The notes beneath the pieces were generated by a model, which did no database searches, was not told where the DNA came from, and was given only the letters and a program-made list of their open reading frames with translations. Positions 17,693 through 25,834 of a DNA stretch of 64,000 nucleotides are shown in pieces. Where the stretch lies: assembly GCF_021596945.1 (NCBI RefSeq), contig NZ_CP063779.1, positions 3,942,001 through 4,006,000 of the forward strand, given 5' to 3'. Made by a program: the position numbers and the translations under genes. The stretch's first letter is position 1, and every line of letters starts with the position of its first letter. The stretch is from Mongoliitalea daihaiensis (GTDB lineage Bacteria; Bacteroidota; Bacteroidia; Cytophagales; Cyclobacteriaceae).

Positions 17693-18899
17693 TCCAAACA
17701 ACTCTTTTAATGTAACTTGTATAACTCAAAATAATCCTCACCATTTTCTCACTGACATTAGGCATAGAGTAGTCGGCAACAGGGCGGAATGTAGTAATTG
17801 GTAATTGGTGATTAGTGATTGGTGATTCATCACTACTTTTTGCATTTCCATTACAATTGTTTCTCTCACCTATAGACTGAAGTTCCAATTGAGCCAGCCC
17901 CTGAAGGATACGCTCCGGGTTCAAACCCACCATCATCACAGACGCCTCTTCCATCGCCTCAGGTCTTTCATGTGCCTCACGGATATTCAATGCCCTAAAA
18001 TTCATAATCGACGACTCCTCAGAAATCGTCCCACTATCCGACAACACCGCAAATGCATTTATCTGCAAGGCATTATAATCCGAAAAACCCATAGGCTTCT
18101 GCCACTGAATTAGAGAGTGATTAGTGATGAGTGATTGGTGATTAGTTAGACTCTCCAACCTCTTCCTCGTACGAGGGTGGGTAGAAACGATAATCGGGTA
18201 TTGATATTTTTCAGCTATTTGGTTTAGGGATTCTAATAACCCAAAAAAATTCTTGTCACTACTGATATTCTCTTCTCTATGCGCAGAGACAACAAAGTAC
18301 TTCCCTTGTTCCAAACCCATGCGCTCCAGAATATCACTGGCTTTGATTTTAGGCATGTAGTGATTCAACACTTCGTACATGGGAGAACCTGTTTTGATAA
18401 TTCTATCAGCAGGTAAACCTTCTCTCAACAAATACTCTCTTGCGATGTCGGAATAGGTTAAATTGACATCAGAAATATGGTCAACAATCTTACGATTGGT
18501 TTCCTCTGGTACGCGCTGGTCAAAACATCTATTTCCTGCTTCCATATGAAAGATAGGAATATGTCTCTTTTTCGCAGGTATGGCACATAAACAAGAGTTG
18601 GTATCTCCCAACACCAAAAAGGCATCTGGCTTCACCTCTTCTAGAATAGGGTCAATATTGATCAATATTTGACCTACGGTAGCAGTGGCAGTTGCACCCG
18701 CAGCATTCAAAAAATAATCCGGCTTCCTTACCCCCAAATCTTCATAAAACACCTCATTCAATTCGTAATCATAATTCTGACCTGTATGTACTGTTACATG
18801 CTCAATCGCAGGACTAGCATCTAAAGCAGCCATTACACGGGATAGGCGGATAATTTCGGGGCGAGTCCCGACGACGGTCATTACTTTGAGTTTATTCAT
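17685..18899 (-). CDS. capG: UDP-N-acetyl-L-talosamine 2-epimerase (CapG/FnlC type) with heptad-encoded inserts
   Basis: A non-hydrolysing 2-epimerase of the WecB fold, of the CapG/FnlC type: VVGTRPEIIRLSRV, GDTNSCLCA, HMEAGNRCFDQRVPEE, SAHREENI and LSDSGTISEESSIMNF. It would make UDP-L-FucNAc, the last step after CapE and CapF. I chose the ATG at 18899 (MNKLKVMTVVG); the upstream in-frame codons are only repeat sequence. Two segments do not belong to the family: LTNHQSLITNHSLIQ (from 18117-18144) and DESPITNHQLPITT (from 17794-17828). Both are translated 7-bp repeats that occur in the intergenic arrays elsewhere. They lie between conserved blocks, and the frame is kept, so the enzyme may still be active. 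Confidence 0.85.
   Translation of the reverse strand: MNKLKVMTVVGTRPEIIRLSRVMAALDASPAIEHVTVHTGQNYDYELNEVFYEDLGVRKPDYFLNAAGATATATVGQILINIDPILEEVKPDAFLVLGDTNSCLCAIPAKKRHIPIFHMEAGNRCFDQRVPEETNRKIVDHISDVNLTYSDIAREYLLREGLPADRIIKTGSPMYEVLNHYMPKIKASDILERMGLEQGKYFVVSAHREENISSDKNFFGLLESLNQIAEKYQYPIIVSTHPRTRKRLESLTNHQSLITNHSLIQWQKPMGFSDYNALQINAFAVLSDSGTISEESSIMNFRALNIREAHERPEAMEEASVMMVGLNPERILQGLAQLELQSIGERNNCNGNAKSSDESPITNHQLPITTFRPVADYSMPNVSEKMVRIILSYTSYIKRVVWSE
17794..17828. repeat. Five 7-bp repeats inside capG
   Basis: The units are GTAATTG, GTAATTG, GTGATTA, GTGATTG and GTGATTC in perfect 7-bp register. They are the same family as the GTGANNA arrays in the intergenic regions and encode the C-terminal insert of CapG. 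Confidence 0.9.
18117..18144. repeat. Four 7-bp repeats inside capG
   Basis: The units are GTGATTA, GTGATGA, GTGATTG and GTGATTA in 7-bp register. Three units equal seven codons, so the protein shows a 7-residue repeat (TNHQSLI, TNHSLI). Confidence 0.9.
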
Positions 18900-18901
18900 A
18901 T

Positions 18902-19074
18902 CTGAAAGAGCCAAGGCAAAAGGCAAAAGTAAAAAGTTAAGATTGACTTATGACCTGGGTTTGGTTTTAATTGATAAAGAATCAAGGCAAAAGGCAAAAG
19001 GTTGAGTTTGACTTTAGACTTGGATTGAGTTTTAAATTTTTAAAGAGCCAAGGCAAAAGGCAAAAGTAAAAAGG
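18902..19074. repeat. Heptad array of the GGCAAAA family, left of the 4HB gene
   Basis: There are three blocks of AAGGCAAAAGGCAAAAG (near 18907, 18984 and 19050) separated by AT-rich spacers that are similar to each other (GACTTATGACCTGGG and GACTTTAGACTTGGA). The last block (19042-19074) begins AAAGAGCCAAGGCAAAAG. It abuts the capG start, and the array reads in the opposite direction to the one right of the neighbouring gene. Confidence 0.8.
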
Positions 19075-19104
19075 TCGGGAATTACTTTATTATTTTGCCA
19101 ATTT

Positions 19105-19458
19105 TTACTTGGATTCATTTAGTTTTTTTAGGATACTGGCTAGGATGTTTTTTATTTCTTTGCTTTCGTTTACTAGAAAGTCTAATTCTGAATTCGGGTT
19201 TTCATCAAGGGCTTTTAGGACTCTTAACCAATAGTTGGATTCTCTTGCTTCCTTCAAGGATATCCTAACTTTATTCTTAAAATCAGCTTTGGAAGAACCA
19301 GCTTGTGCTTCTTCGTAATTGGCTCCAACAGATGTTGAGGATTTACCTAATTGAAACTTAATGATCTGATATTCGGAAGTATTCGGTAAGGTCTTGAGCA
19401 GCTTCAAACACCTAACCCCAAAGTTAAAAGTCCTCTCCAACAAATCATTTTCTCTCAT
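19105..19458 (-). CDS. Four-helix-bundle protein (23S rRNA intervening-sequence type)
   Basis: This 117-residue protein starts from the ATG at 19458; the two codons before it would need a TTG start. It has the family features: ERTFNFGVRCLKLLKTLP, GKSSTSVGANYEEAQAGSS, FKNKVRISLKEARESNYWLRVL and a C-terminal helix. Proteins of this type are encoded in intervening sequences of 23S rRNA in Leptospira and others, and as free genes in many Bacteroidota. Their function is not settled. The gene interrupts the capF-capG pair and is bracketed by inverted heptad arrays, as if it had been inserted together with them. Confidence 0.8.
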   Translation of the reverse strand: MRENDLLERTFNFGVRCLKLLKTLPNTSEYQIIKFQLGKSSTSVGANYEEAQAGSSKADFKNKVRISLKEARESNYWLRVLKALDENPNSELDFLVNESKEIKNILASILKKLNESK

Positions 19459-19483
19459 ATTCAATCAACCCTATCACTTCGCT

Positions 19484-19557
19484 CTTTTTACTTTTATCTT
19501 GTTTCTTCAACCTTGGCTCTTTTTACTTTTGCCTTGGCTCTTTTTCCTTGGCTCTTA
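19484..19557. repeat. Heptad array, right of the 4HB gene
   Basis: The array reads CTTTTTACTTTTGCCTTGGCTC (19519-19540) and similar, the reverse complement of the array left of the gene. The best-matching arms are 19042-19073 and 19519-19543, identical except for one extra 7-bp unit in the left arm. Confidence 0.8.
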
Positions 19558-20673
19558 AACAACTTCAAACCAAGTATCCGGATCCCCCGCATCATACGGC
19601 TCATTGATCCAGAAGATGGTGTACAGCGTATCTTCCCCTATATTCTTGATATTATGCGTATACCAGATGGGCATATCTACGTAGGCAGGTTCTTCTCCGT
19701 CTAAGTAAAAATCATGCACTTCATCGGTGCCGATTTTGCGGAGCTGGATAAGTGCTTTGCCTTTGATGACGGCGAAACGCTCGATTTTGCGAGTATGGAA
19801 ATGGTTGCCGCGAGTGACTCCTGGAACAGTAGTAGAAAAGGAAGTTTGTCCAGCAATCCCATGACGGGCAATTTCTACGAAAGCTCCACGGTTATCGGTA
19901 TGCTGCGTAAATTTTCGTGGGAAATAGTTTCCAATATCCATGTAACAGCGATAGGTATTGAACAACTTGTGTTCAAATGCACTATTGATTGCAGGAAATT
20001 CTCCCTTTTCTTGATAAACTTCTTTATAGTGCTGTAACAAAGCCAAAATTTCAGACACCTTAGCTTCTGCGGTATGGGAAATTTGAAGCTCATGGGTATT
20101 GTCTTCGGCACGAATGGACTTGATAATTTCCTCCACCAACTCGCCTACATAAATCAGTTTCAATAGTCCATCTACTTCAATCTTGGGTGATTCATTGTGC
20201 GAAACTTGATGACAGAAAGTAGCTATCACCGAGTTGTAATACGGATGTCCAAAGGGTCCATACACATTTGGAATGACCATACCCGTAAACTTCCCTCCAT
20301 TACTACTTGCCCAATCGGAAAGCATCAATCGACCTTCTTTTTTGGATTTACCATAGAGGTTATCACGCTCCTCTTGTGTAGAGGATGAAATAATTACATG
20401 CGCTTTACTTTTGGTTCTTTCAAGTGAAGTAACCAGTTTCTTTACCAACCCGGTATTCATTGCATAAATGACCTCTGGATCATTATGGCGATTCAAGGCT
20501 GCCAAATGCACAATCACATCACATTGCGATACAAATTCGTCTAACCTCGCATTATCTTCAAAAAATACTCGTTCAAAATCAATCAAGGCAAACTCCTCCG
20601 TGTACAGCTTCAACGTCTGATACAAATGCCACCCCACAAACCCATTCTGACCGGTGATACCTATTTTTTTCAT
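19555..20673 (-). CDS. capF: Bifunctional reductase/epimerase of the UDP-L-FucNAc pathway
   Basis: The 372-residue protein has the CapF/WbjC/FnlB architecture. An N-terminal NAD(P)-binding SDR domain covers about residues 1-245 (IGITGQNGFVGWHL; LYGKSKKEG). A C-terminal cupin covers about 255-372 (GNHFHTRKIERFAVIKGKA; DMPIWYTHNIKNIG), with the HxH metal ligands. It reduces the 4-keto product of CapE to UDP-N-acetyl-L-talosamine. The gene lies between the four-helix-bundle gene and a small cupin gene. Its stop is inside the heptad array at 19484-19557. Confidence 0.9.
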   Translation of the reverse strand: MKKIGITGQNGFVGWHLYQTLKLYTEEFALIDFERVFFEDNARLDEFVSQCDVIVHLAALNRHNDPEVIYAMNTGLVKKLVTSLERTKSKAHVIISSSTQEERDNLYGKSKKEGRLMLSDWASSNGGKFTGMVIPNVYGPFGHPYYNSVIATFCHQVSHNESPKIEVDGLLKLIYVGELVEEIIKSIRAEDNTHELQISHTAEAKVSEILALLQHYKEVYQEKGEFPAINSAFEHKLFNTYRCYMDIGNYFPRKFTQHTDNRGAFVEIARHGIAGQTSFSTTVPGVTRGNHFHTRKIERFAVIKGKALIQLRKIGTDEVHDFYLDGEEPAYVDMPIWYTHNIKNIGEDTLYTIFWINEPYDAGDPDTWFEVV

Positions 20674-20773
20674 ATCTGATTTTTAATGGAAAGTTGATGA
20701 CGCGGATTTTGCGGATTTACACAAATAAATATCAGCGATCATCTACCTGATCCATGTCATTCGTGTTCTATTC

Positions 20774-21163
20774 TCACCAATTTATGTTCTCTAAAGACTG
20801 CCTAAAGTCATCAACCTTTGACTCTTCTAACCCAACATCCGAAAAAATCATCAATACAGATCCTTCTTCCAACCCCTCAAATCCATTGTAATGTCCTCCA
20901 GGGATTTCCAAAACTTTACTTTCAGTATCCTTCAGCAAGTATTCTTTCTTCTCAAGCGAATCCATCTCCACGGTCTTCACAAAAAAACTCCCTTTCGCTG
21001 CAAAAAACCACTTGGTTTCTTTCTTATGTCCCTGCCAAGCCCTTACTACTCCAAGATTGGGCTCAATACAATACATCCTCACTACCCTGGACATATCAAA
21101 GTCATTCACAAACCTCACTACTCCCCTCTCATCCCTATGCAAATTTCCTTCGATTACGCTCAT
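20774..21163 (-). CDS. Small cupin, dTDP-4-dehydrorhamnose 3,5-epimerase-like
   Basis: This 129-residue protein has a single cupin fold resembling RmlC/FdtA-type sugar epimerases: GNLHRDERGVVRFVNDFD, RAWQGHKKETKWFFAAKGSF and IPGGHYNGFEGLEEGSV. It lies between capE and capF, where such small cupins are common in Bacteroidota. A role as a sugar epimerase or isomerase on a 4-keto intermediate is plausible. The usual catalytic HxDxR set of RmlC is not complete, so the activity is uncertain. Confidence 0.65.
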   Translation of the reverse strand: MSVIEGNLHRDERGVVRFVNDFDMSRVVRMYCIEPNLGVVRAWQGHKKETKWFFAAKGSFFVKTVEMDSLEKKEYLLKDTESKVLEIPGGHYNGFEGLEEGSVLMIFSDVGLEESKVDDFRQSLENINW

Positions 21164-21169
21164 TCTACT

Positions 21170-21316
21170 TTTTACTTTTGCCTTTTTACTTGGCTCTTAA
21201 AAATACTTTTGTCCTTTTACTTTTGTCTTTTGTCTTCAAAAAAACCTTGGCTCTTTTTCCTTTTTACTTGGCTCTTAAAAACACTTTTGTCCTTTTACTT
21301 TTGTCTTTTATCTTTT
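21170..21316. repeat. Heptad array with a 76-bp tandem duplication
   Basis: A stretch of about 52 bp containing TTTTTACTTGGCTCTTAAAA is present twice, starting near 21186 and 21262 (period 76). All parts are built from TTTTGYC, TTTTTAC and TTGGCTC 7-bp units. The array runs into the 3' end of capE and supplies its last codons and stop (IKR, TAA). Confidence 0.8.
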
Positions 21317-22312
21317 AATCTCTTTCACCACTTCCAACCCTCCAATCAACCTCTTCACTCCTTCCACATCCAACCGTTCCGTATTATGCGAATGATAATC
21401 CTCGATTTTAGCTATATCCTGTTCTCCCTCGGAGAAATACATCGCATAATTCAAATCCCGGTTGTCTGCAGGTATGCGATAAAAATCTCCCATATCCACT
21501 GCTTTGACCATTTCTTCACGCGTACATAATGTTTCATAGAGCTTCTCTCCATGTCTAGTACCTATGATTTTAATTTCATTATCAACTTTGGCCAATTCCT
21601 TGATAGCCTGCGCCAAATCCCCGATAGTCGCAGCCGGAGCTTTGTTGACAAATAGATCCCCAGGATTGCCATGTTCAAAAGCAAATAAGACCAATTCGAC
21701 CGCATCTTCCAAACTCATCAGAAATCGAGTCATATTGGGATCGGTGACAGTCAATGGTTGATTATTAGTTATCTGATTGATAAACAACGGAATCACCGAA
21801 CCACGAGAAGCCATGACATTCCCATAGCGGGTAAGGCAGACCGTGGTGTCTTTCAAGTTTCTTGCCTCGGCTATGGCCACTTTCTCCATCATAGCTTTGG
21901 ATATCCCCATGGCATTGATGGGATAAGCAGCTTTGTCAGTACTTAAACAAATCACTTTTTTTACGCGATTGTAAGCCGCCGCACGAATCACATGTTGTGT
22001 GCCCTCCACATTGGTCTTGACTGCTTGCATAGGGAAAAACTCACAGGAGGGTACTTGCTTCAAAGCTGCTGCATGGAAAATATAATCCACTCCACGAGTT
22101 GCAGGTTCCACCGAATCAAAATCTCGTACATCCCCAATATAAAACTTCAGCTTAGGACTTTTCAATGAATTTCGCATATCATCCTGCTTCTTCTCATCTC
22201 TAGAAAATATCCGTATCTCCGAAAAATGGTCTGTATGCAAAAACCGTTGCAACACCGCATTCCCAAACGACCCCGTCCCCCCAGTAATCAAAAGTGTCTT
22301 ATTTTTTATCAT
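21308..22312 (-). CDS. capE: UDP-GlcNAc 4,6-dehydratase/5-epimerase of the UDP-L-FucNAc pathway
   Basis: The 334-residue SDR has the NAD loop TGGTGSFGNAVLQRF, the CLSTDKAAYPINAMGISKAMMEK motif in which Met takes the place of the usual Tyr (as in the CapE/FnlA/FlaA1 family), and RHGEKLYETL in the C-terminal half. It converts UDP-GlcNAc to the 4-keto-6-deoxy-L intermediates used by CapF and CapG. It is the first gene of the capE-cupin-capF-capG series. Confidence 0.9.
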   Translation of the reverse strand: MIKNKTLLITGGTGSFGNAVLQRFLHTDHFSEIRIFSRDEKKQDDMRNSLKSPKLKFYIGDVRDFDSVEPATRGVDYIFHAAALKQVPSCEFFPMQAVKTNVEGTQHVIRAAAYNRVKKVICLSTDKAAYPINAMGISKAMMEKVAIAEARNLKDTTVCLTRYGNVMASRGSVIPLFINQITNNQPLTVTDPNMTRFLMSLEDAVELVLFAFEHGNPGDLFVNKAPAATIGDLAQAIKELAKVDNEIKIIGTRHGEKLYETLCTREEMVKAVDMGDFYRIPADNRDLNYAMYFSEGEQDIAKIEDYHSHNTERLDVEGVKRLIGGLEVVKEIKR

Positions 22313-22412
22313 GGCTTTTAAAACCTTTCTTTTGTCTTTTTACTTTTATCTTTTGTCTTTTGCAATCTTGGCTCTTTTCACTTTTGCCTTTTTACTTTTG
22401 CCTTGGCTCTTC
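22313..22412. repeat. Heptad array between capE and the upstream glycosyltransferase
   Basis: The array is made of TTTTGTC, TTTTTAC, TTTTATC, TTTTGCC and TTGGCTC units. It overlaps the end of the upstream glycosyltransferase gene: its last codons (EEPRQK, TAA) read GAGCCAAGGCAAAAGTAA, which is the repeat itself. Confidence 0.8.
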
Positions 22413-23627
22413 CCCCACTAACTCCTCCAAAAATCCTAACAACTTCCTCGCCTGTACCTCTTTATTAAAATGCTCCTCCGCTACCTTTTTTCCATTCGCT
22501 CCAACTCTCATAGCATTTTCATAATCACCTAACGCCCGCTCCATTGCCTCAGCAAAAGACTCTACCGAGCCTTGTTCAGCGAAAAATACTGATTCATTTT
22601 CTGTTAAATAAGCTGGTATTTCCCCTACTCGTGTAGCACAAACAGGTTTCCCTGTAGCTAAGTATTCCCCAAGCTTGGTTGGAAATCCTCCTTGAGCTTG
22701 TTTAGAATTAGGTCTAGGCAATACAAGCAAGTCAGCATTACAAATGATATTGGGAATTTGATCTCTAGAATATTCTTTCATCCAAAAAACTCGTTCCTCT
22801 AAACCGAAATCCTTAATCAGTTGCAAATGTAAAGGAGTATCATAATTCCAAGCACCTACTAAATAGACTTTATGTGAAGGGAATTTTTCTTTGATAGAAT
22901 TAAAAGCTTTAATCAAGTTACTTACCCCGTCTTTTGCATCATTCATAACCCCTACAAAAGCAATATAAGGCTTATGAAATTCATGAAGTGGTTCTTTTGG
23001 ACCTTGAAACCTCTCCAAATCCACTGTCATAGGTAGATGCAAAAGTTTGGGTTGAGGCTTAGGAAAACTTTGATAATGCTTCATTAAGGTTTGGGTCATC
23101 AAGGCCATGCCATCATAGGCAAAATAGGCTTTTTCTTCAAACAAACGTTGTTTGGCATCCCCTTGCCATCGTTGAAGAAAATTACCCTTATTGTATCGGT
23201 GAATGTCAAGAAATTCACTCATTTCAATAAAAAGCTTTGCGTGAGGATTTTGCTTTTTAAAAGCTACTGCAAATTTAAAACTAAAAGGTGATGCATCTGT
23301 CCAAATGACTCCTTTCTCATATTTGAGACGTTTTTGGAGCTCCCTTATTACTTGGCCATTTCGAATGGCCTGTCCTATGTAATTATGAAAACGAACCTTC
23401 AAATAGCCTTGAACCAAGATAGGCAGTACATATTCATAGCTTATATTTTTATGAACGCCTTTTGCTCCAAACGTAGTTTTCTCTTCAGCACTGCTATAGC
23501 CTCCACAAATCAACAAATGGACTTTTGCACCTAAGGAAGCTATTCCTTCGATCAAGGTTAACCATCGATTGGCGCTTGCAGAGGATTGGTTAAATGGGTT
23601 ATTGACAATAACAACAGTAACTTGCAT
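22392..23627 (-). CDS. Glycosyltransferase family 4
   Basis: This 411-residue GT-B enzyme has VVIVNNPFNQSSASANRWLTL at the N terminus (acceptor domain), YIAFVGVMNDAKDGVSNLIKAF at the start of the donor domain, and PTKLGEYLATGKPVCATRVGEIP near the C terminus. Donor unknown. The last six residues (EPRQK and the residue before) are encoded by a heptad repeat and are probably not part of the original protein. The start codon touches the stop of the upstream gene. Confidence 0.75.
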   Translation of the reverse strand: MQVTVVIVNNPFNQSSASANRWLTLIEGIASLGAKVHLLICGGYSSAEEKTTFGAKGVHKNISYEYVLPILVQGYLKVRFHNYIGQAIRNGQVIRELQKRLKYEKGVIWTDASPFSFKFAVAFKKQNPHAKLFIEMSEFLDIHRYNKGNFLQRWQGDAKQRLFEEKAYFAYDGMALMTQTLMKHYQSFPKPQPKLLHLPMTVDLERFQGPKEPLHEFHKPYIAFVGVMNDAKDGVSNLIKAFNSIKEKFPSHKVYLVGAWNYDTPLHLQLIKDFGLEERVFWMKEYSRDQIPNIICNADLLVLPRPNSKQAQGGFPTKLGEYLATGKPVCATRVGEIPAYLTENESVFFAEQGSVESFAEAMERALGDYENAMRVGANGKKVAEEHFNKEVQARKLLGFLEELVGEEPRQK

Positions 23628-25229
23628 TTAAATTAATGCTTTTAATTGCTCTGAAATAAGATTCTCACTGTTAAATTCTGATATATCAATGGCCTTATTA
23701 TTTGAGGCTTGATGGATAATATTTATAAATTCATTTCGGCTATTGCATAAATGTCCAGCTTTCTTCAAAATATCATCAAACAAAATTCCATCCTTCCAAA
23801 CATAGGGAAGCCAAAATAAGGTGACTCCCTCTTTAATCAGCTCTAATGCACCAGTTGTAGGTCCCGAAATCATTAGAATGTTTTCATAATTACATTGGTG
23901 AATAGATAAACCAGTGTGATTGATGACTTCAAAATCAGGAAAATAATTCTGAATTTCACCATGGGTAAATTTAGCAGAAGGATGACTTCTAAAGAAAATT
24001 TTTTGAATACCTAAAGCACTAAAATTAATACTCTTTAACTCATTTAATAAATATTCAGAACATTCTTTAATATGTGTAAGCACTACATAAACAACTCGCT
24101 CTTTGATAAACTCCTTTTCACCGTTTTCGTTTTCCGGCACAAAACGTCCGCCCATTTTCACCTGTTCACAAAAGTGAAATGCTTTAAAAGCATCTTTACT
24201 GAATGAGTCGCGGACAATAAAATTATTTGGAAGACTCGCTTTTGAATAGGCTTTGATATCTGCTTCAATCAATCGTTCTGAGCTGCTCAGTGTCTTTAAT
24301 GTTCGAGATGCGATTATTGTTACATTAATTTTAGATTCATGCGCTTTTGCCCATAGGATACGGTATTCCGGCTTGGTTAAGGTACTTACATGCACCAAGT
24401 TCCTTATTTCATTTCTTTTGAAGTACTTTTCAGCTCCTCTTTCGTATAGCAATAAAGACCAAAGTTTAAAAACATCACGAAATCTGAAATAGAAACGATA
24501 TACTTTCGGTAATCTTGATGTATTTTGTTTGATAAAAATTGAAAGCGTTACTGCCCTGTATAGCTGTATAATTCCATCTAATAAAGTGTTTTCGGTTCTA
24601 AAAACCACAACATCTTCTTTGTCAAAACCTCTAATCTTGTGTTCCTGACCCGAAAAAACCCGATATGGTTGGTAAAACTCATAATTATCTAATGGATCCA
24701 AACGATTACTGGTCGGGCTTTGGTTGACATCGAGCAAATTACCGCTGAATTTCGGGTTCCTTTTTTTTAAAAAAGATGGGAGATTTCTTTTAAATGAAAT
24801 GCTTGAATGATACACAACTTTTAAGATCTCACGAATCTTCCCTTTGTAAAAACCCGAAGACATGATTGTTAACAAACCAAAACCTTTCAATTCTGTTATC
24901 GCGTCCATTGGAAGTGCATAGCTCAAAATAATCTTTTCTACACTATTAGCTTCTGATACAATTTTTGCTAGCTCAAGTAAATAGTACAACTTCACAAGGT
25001 CTGTAACATTCTCACCTCTTAAAAACTCAGAAGTATAACACCATAAAAAAGCACCTTTCTTATCATTGGGGTATAGGGATGCAGCTTGCATTAAATCCTT
25101 GTCAAAACGCTTATTTGCTCTTCTTAAAGCTTCAACTCGAGTTAAATAATCAAAATAAAGGTGCTCGCTCTGTCCATTTATATACAGATTCAATCCTTCT
25201 CCTTTATCAAACTTAATTTCGAGAATCAT
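23628..25229 (-). CDS. Predicted GT-B-like surface-carbohydrate protein (TIGR04326-like)
   Basis: I cannot assign this 533-residue protein firmly. The C-terminal third has KIFFRSHPSAKF and ILMISGPTTGALELIKEGVTLFWLPYVW, a pattern seen in the donor domain of GT-B enzymes of the polysialyltransferase/Kdo-transferase type and in the TIGR04326 surface-carbohydrate proteins. There is no signal peptide. It follows the aldolase-KdsB-HAD block with 2 bp of spacing, so a transferase using the CMP-activated sugar made by that block is the best guess. Confidence 0.5.
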   Translation of the reverse strand: MILEIKFDKGEGLNLYINGQSEHLYFDYLTRVEALRRANKRFDKDLMQAASLYPNDKKGAFLWCYTSEFLRGENVTDLVKLYYLLELAKIVSEANSVEKIILSYALPMDAITELKGFGLLTIMSSGFYKGKIREILKVVYHSSISFKRNLPSFLKKRNPKFSGNLLDVNQSPTSNRLDPLDNYEFYQPYRVFSGQEHKIRGFDKEDVVVFRTENTLLDGIIQLYRAVTLSIFIKQNTSRLPKVYRFYFRFRDVFKLWSLLLYERGAEKYFKRNEIRNLVHVSTLTKPEYRILWAKAHESKINVTIIASRTLKTLSSSERLIEADIKAYSKASLPNNFIVRDSFSKDAFKAFHFCEQVKMGGRFVPENENGEKEFIKERVVYVVLTHIKECSEYLLNELKSINFSALGIQKIFFRSHPSAKFTHGEIQNYFPDFEVINHTGLSIHQCNYENILMISGPTTGALELIKEGVTLFWLPYVWKDGILFDDILKKAGHLCNSRNEFINIIHQASNNKAIDISEFNSENLISEQLKALI

Positions 25230-25231
25230 CC

Positions 25232-25834
25232 TTAAAACAATGGTTCTATACTTGTAAGAGCTTCTAATTTAGCGTTGTTATAGGCCATAAAGTGAATATT
25301 GGAACTATTTGCTGCTTCATAATCATTGTAACTATCACCAATCAAGACACACTCCTCTTTTTTATAACCGTGCATTTCAATCAGCTCTTTCACCCATTCT
25401 TTTTTGGGTTTAGGCGAGCCATGTATAGATGTAAATAAGTTATCAATCCCCATTGATTCACACAAAAATCGCAATTCATTTTGGTCTGAACCTGAAGTAA
25501 TATGCATGATGTATTCCCCTTGATTTTCTTTGACAAAGTTTAAGGTTTCCTCCATCAATAATTCAGGGTTAACCAATAATTCCTTCATAATTAGAGAAAA
25601 GCGTTCCGCCCAAATAAGTATATCACTGTCAGATATGGACTTTTTTCTAATCTCTTCAAAAAAATATCGAAATTTTACATAACGAGATAAGCCCCCATTC
25701 GCTTGATGAAAGGCTAACAATTGATCTACCTCCTCTTTTGGAAACTCAGCTAATACATGTTCAAACCCTAAATCACGGATTGAGTTGGAATCCATTAAAA
25801 CACCATCAAAATCCCAGAAAATTACTTTAATCAT
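25232..25834 (-). CDS. HAD-family phosphatase
   Basis: This 200-residue HAD hydrolase has FWDFDGVLMDS (nucleophile Asp in motif I), ITSGSDQNEL (motif II), KPKKEW (motif III Lys) and VLIGDSYNDYEAA (motif IV). A helical cap lies between motifs I and II. It overlaps the KdsB-like gene by 8 bp. In Kdo-type pathways a HAD enzyme (KdsC) removes the phosphate before CMP activation, and this enzyme may have that role, although it is not a KdsC-like capless type. Confidence 0.75.
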   Translation of the reverse strand: MIKVIFWDFDGVLMDSNSIRDLGFEHVLAEFPKEEVDQLLAFHQANGGLSRYVKFRYFFEEIRKKSISDSDILIWAERFSLIMKELLVNPELLMEETLNFVKENQGEYIMHITSGSDQNELRFLCESMGIDNLFTSIHGSPKPKKEWVKELIEMHGYKKEECVLIGDSYNDYEAANSSNIHFMAYNNAKLEALTSIEPLF

